Positions 7,017 to 16,000 of a DNA stretch of 23,193 nt are shown one piece after another. Within the stretch, counting starts at the first letter, position 1, and each line of letters starts with the position of its first letter. This DNA is from Ascoidea tarda (nom. inval.) (Eukaryota; Ascomycota; Saccharomycetes; Ascoideales; Ascoideaceae). The position numbers and the translations under genes are program-made. The stretch spans positions 1 through 23,193 of the forward strand of contig JAKTTS010000234.1 in assembly GCA_030560485.1 (NCBI GenBank). Direction: 5' to 3'. The notes below the pieces were generated by a model. That model searched no databases. It saw only the letters and a program-made list of their open reading frames with translations, and was not told the DNA's origin.

Positions 7017-8738
7017 ATGGCTCCTAGAAAACAACAAAAAATGGATTTGCAATCCTTTCTTGCCGACAAGACCTTTGGCGATTCTTGGGCAGATGAAGAG
7101 ATTGATCTTGGATCAATTTCTGTTCCTACTTTAAATAAATCTCATCTTCCATCCTCAAATCTATCTTCTTATGGTCAAGGAAGATCCGATTCTTTTGGCT
7201 CTAAGCCTTTACGTGAAGAATTCCCTGTTCCAGATCACCCTCCTTTTAAAGCTATAATCAATAATTTACCTTGGGATGGTGATGAAAAATCATTAGAAGA
7301 CTGGCTAGTTGAAAGATTGGGCTCTGATGAAGCAATTGAATCAGTTGCTATTCCAAGAGATTCCATGGAAAGATCAAGATTAAAGGGTTTTGCCTTTGTC
7401 ACTTTCACATTAAGAGACGATTTAGTTGAAATTTTAAAATATTCTGGTGACGAATTAAATGGCAGAAAAGTTTACGTTAACGTTGCTGGTCCAAGTAAAA
7501 ATCAAGGCTATAGTCAATCTTCAACTCCTGTTGACATTGACTGGTCTGCTGTAAGATCAGGCCCTTTGCCTACAATTTCCAATAATAATGCAAATGATAG
7601 GTATCAAAAATCAAGTCGTCGTAACTTCGATGAAGATAGAAGAGATTTTGATTGGAATTCTGCAAGAGGCAAAAGAGCTGAATTACCTACAAGGAACAGG
7701 GAAGATCGTCAAAATTCTAGAGGTCCATCAAATAGACTACCTCGCCCTGAAGAGAAAGAATTTGACTGGAGCTCAGCCAGATTAGAAAGAGCTGAATTGC
7801 CTCAACAACCACCAAGAAATAGAGAAAATCGTCAAAACTCTAGAACCTCAACAAGTAGACCACCAGCTGAAGAAAAAGAATTTGATTGGGGCTCGGTTAG
7901 ATCAGAGAGGGCTGAATTGCCTCAACAACCACCAAGAAATAGAGAAAATCGTCAAAACTCTAGAACCTCAACAAGTAGACCACCAGCTGAAGAAAAAGAA
8001 TTTGATTGGGGCTCAGCCAGATCAGCAAAAGCCGAATTACCTCCATTAAATGTCACCAAATCAAGAGATTATGATAATGAACACAAAGAAAAAACACCCT
8101 TTAAAAAAGCAGATGATTTGGATTGGAATTCTGCGCTCAACAATAAAACTGAATTGCCTCGATCTGTATCTACTTCACCTTCTAAACATTTTACCAAACT
8201 TCACAATGATAAAGAAAATGATACTGAAGACCAAAATGACACTGATGAAAAGCGTGCTGCACCCAAAGAACTAGACTGGTCAACTGTTCGTAATAACAAA
8301 CACAGTTTTCAAAGAAATTTCTCAAGATCTAATAGCAACACAAGACAGAACAGTAATTACAAAAGAAAATTTGCAAACAATCCTAATAGCAATAGTTTTG
8401 ATAATCTTGATTGGTCTCAACGTGGTCAAGTGCCTCCTAGACAAAATTCAAGAAAATCTTCTTATGTACATGTTAATCCACATTCAAACTCAAACAATAA
8501 CTCGAATTCAAAAAATAATAAAAAAGATGATCATGATGATACTCCAACAGTTAAACCAAAAAAACCAATTTACAGTGTTTTATCAACCGATGATATGGAT
8601 GATGATGTCAACGAAAAACCTTCTGCTCCTTCAAAGCCAAAGGACCAACTTACTAAACTAGAAAAAGCTGCTGCTGCTTTAACAGTTTCTGAAGATGACG
8701 CTTCTGGTTGGAAAACTGTTACTAAATCCAAAAAATAG
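7017..8738 (+). CDS. TIF3: Translation initiation factor eIF4B (Tif3)
   Basis: The product has 573 residues. The N-terminus (KMDLQSFLADKTFGDSWADEE) matches the Tif3 signature of K-M-D-L-x-x-F-L, T-F-G and S-W-A. One RRM spans about 77-157 with RNP2 INNLPW (81-86) and RNP1 KGFAFVTF (123-130). It is followed by a series of D-W-x-x-x-R units at about 173, 210, 249, 289, 329, 368, 419 and 464, the Tif3 repeat region, rich in R, N, Q and S. The C-terminus ends WKTVTKSKK. Known role: eIF4B stimulates the eIF4A helicase and binds the 40S head during mRNA recruitment; RNA binding depends on the RRM and repeats. S. cerevisiae Tif3 is 436 residues, so this one is longer, partly through a recent repeat duplication (7791-8014). 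The ATG at 7017 gives the family's expected N-terminus. Confidence 0.95.
   Translation: MAPRKQQKMDLQSFLADKTFGDSWADEEIDLGSISVPTLNKSHLPSSNLSSYGQGRSDSFGSKPLREEFPVPDHPPFKAIINNLPWDGDEKSLEDWLVERLGSDEAIESVAIPRDSMERSRLKGFAFVTFTLRDDLVEILKYSGDELNGRKVYVNVAGPSKNQGYSQSSTPVDIDWSAVRSGPLPTISNNNANDRYQKSSRRNFDEDRRDFDWNSARGKRAELPTRNREDRQNSRGPSNRLPRPEEKEFDWSSARLERAELPQQPPRNRENRQNSRTSTSRPPAEEKEFDWGSVRSERAELPQQPPRNRENRQNSRTSTSRPPAEEKEFDWGSARSAKAELPPLNVTKSRDYDNEHKEKTPFKKADDLDWNSALNNKTELPRSVSTSPSKHFTKLHNDKENDTEDQNDTDEKRAAPKELDWSTVRNNKHSFQRNFSRSNSNTRQNSNYKRKFANNPNSNSFDNLDWSQRGQVPPRQNSRKSSYVHVNPHSNSNNNSNSKNNKKDDHDDTPTVKPKKPIYSVLSTDDMDDDVNEKPSAPSKPKDQLTKLEKAAAALTVSEDDASGWKTVTKSKK
7791..8014 (+). repeat. 120-bp tandem duplication within TIF3
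   Basis: The bases 7791-7894 recur exactly at 7911-8014 (104 identical bases, period 120, 40 codons). The unit carries one D-W-x-x-x-R motif plus a P-R-N-R-E-N-R-Q-N-S-R linker. Identity includes silent positions, so the duplication is recent or was homogenised. Confidence 0.95.
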
Positions 8739-9700
8739 ATTTTTGTATGTTTTTTTTAGACTTAATACCCTGGTTATTCAATATTATAAAAAAAATAAAT
8801 TAAAAATAAATTAAAAAAAAATATTAAAAAAAAGGCATTTTTCTAAATTTTCTATTGTGTTGTTTCTTGATTTTTTTCGTTTTTACTTTTACTTTTTCCC
8901 TTAACTTTTTCTTTCTCTTTTTTGATGATTATATTTCATTATTCTTCTGTTTAAAAGAATTTCACAATATAATTAATTTTTTTTATTTTTGTATACTGGT
9001 TTTCTTTTCTCATGGCATTTTTTTGATTTTTTTCCTCTTCATAAAAATAAGATATAATCTTTTTACTTTAAACCAAAATTGGTATTTTCTATTTTGTTTA
9101 TAATGTTATCAATAATGTCTAGCAGACGCTTCTTTTATATATGCTTTTATTTGTATATTTTTTTTCTTTTTTTTTTAGTTTTTTTTTTTAAATGTGTACT
9201 TTATTTGAATATTATCGTTTTATAGGATACATGTAATAAAACCATTATAATAAGATATTGAAATTAAAAATTGATTATATATTTTCATTTATTTACATCA
9301 AAAAAAAATACATAAAAATAAGAATAAAACGCAAACGTGAACTAATTAATGAGTGATGAGGATTTAAAAATAATCTGTCGATATAAATACGAAAATATTA
9401 AAATCAACCGCATTGGAAAAAAACGTGTAATAAAAAATAGGTTAATAGACGTTATCAGCCCGATAAAATTATCAAAACTAAAAAAACAGCATAACAAAAG
9501 AGGAATAGTAAGGATAATCAATATTAAAAGTTGAGAAAATTAAGGAAAAAATAATTAAATTAAAAGCCAGTGAAACCAGGAAAGATAGAAAGGAGAGAAA
9601 TTTATGAGAATTATGACAAATAGAAAGAAATTAAATAAATTTAGTAAAAAGAAACAAAAAAATAAGCAAAATAAGAGCTATAGTAAATGGGAAATATATG
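8739..9700. other. Convergent intergenic region, very AT-rich
   Basis: A 962 bp spacer lies between the stops of TIF3 and the RING gene. It is poly-T rich on the left and A-rich on the right, consistent with two convergent terminators. A 61-codon frame at 9349-9534 has a weak start context and looks like translated A-rich DNA. I found no centromere-like CDEI/CDEIII pair and no RNA gene. Confidence 0.65.
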
Positions 9701-11812
9701 CTATACCATATTTTCTACAGAAGTAGGTGGATTTGTATTTGGATGAGATTGAGAGTTAGACGAGTTGGCATTTCCATTAATATTGGAACCTGAATTATCA
9801 TTATTCGTATTATTGTTAAGGTTGTTTTCTGCATTTAAACGATCATGTTGGCAAATAATAGCACAGTTAATCAAATCTCTCTTTTTGACACCAAGTATTT
9901 GCCATAAAATCCAATATTTCCAAGTGTAAAAAGTTGAATTAACTCTATCAATAGCAATTTGCTCAAACTCAGGATTCGCCATGAAGATCTCGTTAGATCT
10001 GTGGTCCAAAGGTCTAAATCTATTGAAATATTCGTTGTAGATGTTGTTATCATTAAGATGCTGGTTTCTTAGGTTTTGGATATATTCTTCTTCTTCACGA
10101 CGTAAAGCGTCGATTTCCTCTTGGGCTAATAATTCGAGATGAGGCACAGCAGGCGATGTAGTATTATTATTGGTTGTGTTTTCATGGCTTTGATTATTTT
10201 CAGTATTGTTGTTATTGTTATTATTATTACTATTATTACTAATATTGTTATTGTTTCTTCTGTTTCTTCTGTTTCTTCTATTTGAATGGTGGGAATTGGA
10301 GTTCAAATTTGAGTTTTTGATGAAATAGTCTCTTTTACAAGTTGGACATGAAGCCTTTCTTGTTATTAACCAAGGATCTATACATTCTGAGTGGAAGACA
10401 TGACCACAAATCAAGCCACGAACAGTGTCATTATCATCGAATTGTTCAATGCAAATAGCACAAAGACCAGAGGTATAATGAGGAGTATTTTGGTTCAAGT
10501 ACGGATTAATATCAGTGATATCAGATTCTATTTTTTCATTAATGATTGATGAATTATCGTTATTAGGATGGGGGCCTGGTTGTGTATTTGAATTTGAGTT
10601 TGAACGAGAGTGAGAGTGAGATTGGGGTTTGGGGTTTGAAATGAAATTATTGTTGATAGTATTTGAAGTGAGAGTGGTGTTGTGGATTGTATTTGAAGAT
10701 AAAGTTCTATGTATTGAGTTGGGTTGATTTGTTATATCATTTATTGAATCTAAGTCGTTGATTACTGGAGAGCGAGAGTCAGTGATAGTTCTTGATTCAT
10801 CTAGATCTAATGAGTTTCCAGCTGGTTTAATTTTTTCATTATTAGTATTAGTATTGGTATTAGTATTGGTATTAGTATTAGTATTGGTATTAGTATTTTC
10901 ATCATTGTTTTCATCGCTATTTTCAAGTTTTTCTTCAATATCATTGTATTTAATTTTGTCATGAATGTTTCTTTCTAAAGCGTCCTTTTCAGCTCCACCA
11001 CTTAGCCAGTCTATATAGGACCTCTTGGGGAATAAATATTCCACCTCGTCTTTAGATAATTTTCTTCTTTTTAGGTAGCGATAAGTTCTTCTTCTATTGG
11101 AGTTTGTTGAAAGATAGGTGTTATTGATGTTGATATTATTATGAGAATTTTCATTTAAAATGTTCAACTGGTAGGCCATAAAGTTATAATTTGGACCACG
11201 ATTATGATGGAAAAAGCCCATTATTCTTGGGGGTGGAACCTCAGATAGATTATCATTGTTGTTATTGTCGCTGGTGTTACCATTATTTGGATTATTGTTA
11301 TTATCGTCCTCACTATCAGTATTGTTGCTATTTCTGTTATTTCTGTTCCTTCTTGTTCCTCGTCTTCTTCGCCTGAACCTGGATCTTCTAGAAACGTTGG
11401 CTAAAGAGCCATAATCAGACAACAAAATCGGGGAAATTTCCTGAATATCGGGATTGCTTGAGTTTGCCAAATAGATGGCCACTCTAGTTCTCAACAAGTA
11501 CCTCGTGGTGAAAAAAACAAACAATAGAGCAATTATTACACCAATAGCTATGGCGATGAAGAACAATACTGTAGAAGGTTTGTTTGTAGTCCAAGTAACG
11601 GTTTGAGGAGAGGTGGAAGCAGTTGAGGAAGAGAGGGTGGAAGAAGTGGTAGTAGAATGGGCAGCAGCATCTGTAGAAGAGGGTGTGAGAGTGATGGTGG
11701 CGCCATTAGTTGAAACCAGAAGGGGAGTTTCTGTTGATAATAGAAAATCAATCATCGTTTCAATTGTATTGAAGCTATCATCCTGGTTGAAATTCTGGGA
11801 TGGAGTAGCCAT
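9701..11812 (-). CDS. Membrane-anchored RING-H2 ubiquitin ligase-like protein
   Basis: The product has 703 residues. An N-terminal S/T-rich part (about 40-80) precedes one membrane segment (82-102, core FFIAIAIGVIIALLFVFF). A basic cluster follows (RFRRRRRGTRR at 145-155), which by the positive-inside rule puts the rest in the cytosol. A RING-H2 finger spans 451-492: C451, C454, C469, H471, H474, C477, C489, C492, with CxxC and CGHVFHxxC signatures and a conserved W481. The linkers are disordered N/S/T repeats, including an (NT)n run at about 306-324. After the RING come NRRNRRNRR and poly-N stretches, then a more ordered part (about 600-665, FRPLDHRSNEIFMANPEF...YWILWQILGVKKRD). This layout matches fungal transmembrane RING E3s; the substrate is unknown. 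The start ATG has A at -3. It is divergent from the 1501-residue gene. Confidence 0.85.
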   Translation of the reverse strand: MATPSQNFNQDDSFNTIETMIDFLLSTETPLLVSTNGATITLTPSSTDAAAHSTTTSSTLSSSTASTSPQTVTWTTNKPSTVLFFIAIAIGVIIALLFVFFTTRYLLRTRVAIYLANSSNPDIQEISPILLSDYGSLANVSRRSRFRRRRRGTRRNRNNRNSNNTDSEDDNNNNPNNGNTSDNNNNDNLSEVPPPRIMGFFHHNRGPNYNFMAYQLNILNENSHNNININNTYLSTNSNRRRTYRYLKRRKLSKDEVEYLFPKRSYIDWLSGGAEKDALERNIHDKIKYNDIEEKLENSDENNDENTNTNTNTNTNTNTNTNTNNEKIKPAGNSLDLDESRTITDSRSPVINDLDSINDITNQPNSIHRTLSSNTIHNTTLTSNTINNNFISNPKPQSHSHSRSNSNSNTQPGPHPNNDNSSIINEKIESDITDINPYLNQNTPHYTSGLCAICIEQFDDNDTVRGLICGHVFHSECIDPWLITRKASCPTCKRDYFIKNSNLNSNSHHSNRRNRRNRRNNNNISNNSNNNNNNNNTENNQSHENTTNNNTTSPAVPHLELLAQEEIDALRREEEEYIQNLRNQHLNDNNIYNEYFNRFRPLDHRSNEIFMANPEFEQIAIDRVNSTFYTWKYWILWQILGVKKRDLINCAIICQHDRLNAENNLNNNTNNDNSGSNINGNANSSNSQSHPNTNPPTSVENMV
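10206..10290 (-). repeat. Asn and Arg-Arg-Asn codon repeats in the RING gene
   Basis: A poly-asparagine codon run lies next to a repeated TTTCTTCTG unit (minus strand encodes R-R-N repeats). The two arrays sit just C-terminal to the RING finger in the protein. Confidence 0.75.
10840..10897 (-). repeat. Hexamer array encoding (Asn-Thr)n
   Basis: ATTAGT and ATTGGT hexamers alternate and encode an N-T dipeptide run in the RING protein. A short related string (TTGGTATTAGTATTG) also occurs near 12650, just outside the second GC island. Confidence 0.85.
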
Positions 11813-13027
11813 TATGGCGGAAGATTGGTTATCCTATGGAACAAGAAATGGTGGGAAAGGGAGGGTGGTGAGTGAACAAAAGATGTAGGAGAGTAAGAGA
11901 TCAGAAAATGGAACCTATGCGTATAAATAAAGAGAGATTCAGCAATAAGACATTGTTTCTGCTGAAAATGGGAAACTAATAGAAGCAAAAAAGATGTGTC
12001 TAAAAGAGACTACTGAGATTGTTTTATTGATCCTTTTTGAAGCAACGAAAGGACCAAAAGACAAAAAAACAAAAAGAGGGTTTGTCTAGCGTTTCGCAGC
12101 GCGGGACAGCAGTTCACAGTGAGCTGCTGCAAGTTACGGTGTACTGTTATTTACTGCATCAACAAGCTGCTGATCGAAGCGAGCGTTCGTCATGCGGTGT
12201 GCTCGGCAAGCGCAGGAACTACAAAAAAGCTTGACGCCCAGAGATCAGAATCTGACCAGCCACTGTTCCAGGCCCAGACACCTGCACTATACGGACAAAA
12301 TATTCCAGTAGCACAGTGCTGGCCTGAAAGAAAACGTCTGCTGCATATGACTGCAGAATGATGTTTTTCAGCATGGACTGTCGCTGAAAACAACTAGAGA
12401 CAACTCCAGCTTTTCGCTTTGGAAAGCGATCAGAGAAGCACCGTTTTTGCAGCACCGGCGCTGCACCGCCAGAGACACCAGCCGCCGCAGCACCAGTACC
12501 AGCAAAAGCCAAAGCAGCTGCAGCTGCACCGCCACCGGGCCCAGCAGAAACCGCAGCGCTGTGCGTTTATTGTGCTGCTTTTCCCTTTCGGTCGCTCAGC
12601 AACTGTGGCCCAAAAGGCAATAAAAAAGACCTCCTCCATGAAGTGTTGGTATTAGTATTGTATTAGTGTTACTGTTACTGTTGAGAAATCTCTTGCTGGT
12701 CTTGCTTATCTTTTTCTGTTCCATCTTTTAATCCCTGCAACCTTTCTCTTTCTCTTCTTTTCTAGGCTGCTAGGCATTATTTTTGTCTTTATTTTCTGTG
12801 TTTTTTCTCGTTATTGTTTTTTCGTTTCATTTTCTTGTTTTTGGAGAAAAACTTTTTTGGGTACTATTGTTCTATCCAAAAACAAAAAAAATTCAGTTAC
12901 AAATTAGTTAAGCGTTCGTTGGATTTTAGTTAGAAATTTACTGAAAAAAGACATACCTAAAAACAGTTAGATACACTTAATAATTGCACTTCTTATACCT
13001 ACTGATTACACTTAACTATACTCAATA
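11813..13027. other. Divergent intergenic region between the RING gene and the 1501-residue gene
   Basis: This 1.2 kb region has an A/G-rich stretch next to the RING start, a GC-rich island (about 12078-12645), then a T-rich leader zone before the plus-strand gene. Frames inside the island are open on both strands at once and show no family signature. I see no tRNA. Confidence 0.7.
12078..12645. other. GC-rich island rich in CAGC/GCTGC, in a divergent promoter
   Basis: Hand count gives about 54% GC over 12121-12600, rising to about 68% at 12481-12540, while the flanks are AT-rich. Unlike the first island it is less CpG-dense and is dominated by GCTGC and its complement GCAGC, with CAGCTG palindromes near 12516 and 12522. 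No protein family is visible in any frame. It sits between two divergent genes, so a promoter role is the simplest reading. Confidence 0.7.
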
Positions 13028-16000
13028 ATGCCTGCAAAAAAAGTAAAAACCAATATTCCACTTCAACCAGACACTCGTAAAAGAAATCCTATAATAATTC
13101 CATCGGAAAGTATCTGCAATAATACCTCGTCCAATTCTATTGACTCTAATATCAATCTTACCAATACTGTTATTGCTACCAATACTAATTCCACTCATAT
13201 CGCTAACACTAACGCTATTGCCAACTCTATTAATAACTCTATTAATAATACTAACAATAAAATTAACATGAACAACAACTATAATTATTCAAACAGTAAT
13301 TCACAAAACTACTATCAAACTCCAAATCAAAATCAAAATCAAAATCAAAATCAAAATCAAAATCGAAATTCAAATTCCAACGCAAATCCAAATTCTAATT
13401 CAAATACAAATATTTACTACTACGATAACAATCCTTCTACTACCAACCCCACCACAAATCAGCTGTATCTCTATAAGCAATCCAACAATCGAAATCAAAT
13501 CCAAATCCAAAATGATTCCCAATCTCAGTCTCACTACAACCCATACTCTCAACAACTGTCAATAATTCCAAACACTTCTCATCAATATTATAACCTGCAG
13601 CCTGCTCAAACTTCCTATAATAATACCTACAATAATTATCCTCCAAATTACGACATAAGTCGACCTCACTCTCGCTCAAATATCAATACAAATAATACCA
13701 ATAACACAAATCTAAGTAATAATGCCATCCCAACTAACGATTCGACTTTTGCAAACCAAAATTCAAATACAAGTACAAATTCGACTTCAAATACAATCAC
13801 AAACTCACATTCCAATAGCCTTCTTAACCCACTCTCAAATTCAATTACAAATACCCCCATGAACATCAACTCATACCAACCCCCATCTCAATACATTGGA
13901 TACCCCTACCACTATCTTCCCCAAGATCAAAAGCTACAACCCTTTCAATATAAATACTCTTCAAATCCTCTCATCAACTCCAATAGTCCTAGCACTAATC
14001 CTGTTTCCAATTACTACCAAAATCAAAATCCCATTTCCACCTCAAATCCTGCTCTGAACCTGCAGCTCAACCCCGAGCTTTTGCAACTTCTGCCCTATTA
14101 TCAGCTGCCGCTTTCTGTCCCGAATACTCTCCTCTCTAAATCAGGTAATCTCAAATTTGTTGAAAGAACTGAAAAAAATGAAAAAAATGAAATAACTGAA
14201 ATAGCTGAAAGAAACGATTTAGATTCTCAAAATACAATAAATAACATCTCCAACATGCACCTCCCAAATTACTATTCTACTCACCAGCTGAAAAACCAGC
14301 TGCTGGATCTACTACTGAAAAATCCTTCCAAAATTCAATACAATAATACTGACCAAATTCATTCACAAGAAATTGAAAATCAGCATCAAAGTCAACCATA
14401 TCCAAATTCTTATTATTCTTATCAATATCCTTATCAATACCACTACCAAAATCCGCCCGATTCAAAGTACTACTACAACTATCAAAATCCTCAGCCTTTG
14501 CTTCAATTTCAACAATCTTCAAATCAAATACCAGATAATCAACCTCAAAATAGAATTCCAATTATAGATCACACTCAAGATGGCTACTATAATCCCTCTA
14601 ATTACAATCCCTCTATTTCAAAAAACTCCTCTGAAATTAACAACCAAATTCCAATCGCACCAATTCCTATTCCAATCTCAATTAACGACCAAAAAAATAC
14701 TAATCCTTATCCTCTTCTGGATTCAAAAGTTATAAATGATCTTGCAAAAAACAAAAAAAAAACCCAAAATTCTCCAAATGCTAATTATAATAGCCTCAAT
14801 CTAATTTCAAAATCTAGAAAAAATAAAAAAAACTCAAATCAAAATAATATTGACAATAATTATGATACCAAAAATAATGATAACTTATTTCATAACATTA
14901 ATTATAACAAAGACCAATTTGAAATCTCAAATAACTTAACTAAAAAACAAATCATCCCTAAAAATTCAAATGCCAAAAAATTCAATATTATTACTGCTGA
15001 AAATATCAACAAAATAAGTAAAATTAGAGCAAGGAACAAGAAAAATGACAAAAATGATGAAACTGATGAAAAAACTCCTAAACCACTTAGAAGCACTAGA
15101 AATGCTAAAAACACAAACAATAAAACCAAAAAAAATTCCAATAACCCTGAAACTGATGATAAAATTAAAATTAAAAACGCCATTGTTCAAGATTATAAAG
15201 AGGGAATAATCAATCAATTCAATATAATCAAATCTATTGATATTAATGATACACTGTCTAAAATTAGAAAGAGAAAAAATGATATGGATTCTATTTTAAA
15301 TCCTTTGCCTTCTACTGCCTCAATATCTACCACTAAGCCCAATAAGTTATCATCAAATAGTGAAACAAGCGAAACTGAAAAGAAAAATCAAACTCTTTTT
15401 AAAAACAAAAACTCTACTATCAGTAAAAATCTAGTAAAAGTTATAAAATTTAACCAAAAGAACCCTGAGAGTATACAAAAGAAAAAATTAAAAAGTTCAA
15501 AACCTTTAAAATTAGATGCTATTCTTAATAGCAATTTTGACATAGACAAGTCTCTAAACTATATTCATAGTGAAAAAATAACACCAAAAAGAAAGGTAAC
15601 TGTTTTAAATGAAAAGGAAAATAAACCATTTTTTAATGATTTAGACGAGTTTGATCAATCAGTAAAAGATGATCTATTTAGTATCACAAATACCTCTACT
15701 TCCAAACAGAACATAAATAACAGAAATATAGAGATATTGATCGATGCTTCTAAAAAGGTCCATTCAATCGATGATGATGTTTCCGCTGCGGTTAACGTTC
15801 TATTCGATATTTTTAATAATTCAAAAAACAATTCAACTCTGAGTTCACCACATGAACAGCAATTTGATGCCATTAAGATCAGTAATACTTACAATATTAA
15901 CAAAAATAACACCAGTAATTTTAACAATACTTCAAAAAGAAATTGGAGCACGAGCACAGAAACAGAAAATAGTTTGACAGAAGGGAAAATCAAAGATATT

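Noticed and set aside
9349-9534. 61-codon lysine-rich frame in the convergent spacer
   Set aside because: Weak start context, AT-driven composition and no family; it could be real but cannot be supported.
8739-9700. Very AT-rich convergent spacer as a possible point centromere
   Set aside because: No CDEI-like and CDEIII-like pair with the right spacing was seen; AT richness alone is common in this genome.
12037-12655. Overlapping frames in the second GC island, some alanine- or glutamine-rich
   Set aside because: They reflect the GCTGC/GCAGC composition read in different frames; both strands are open at once and no family is visible.
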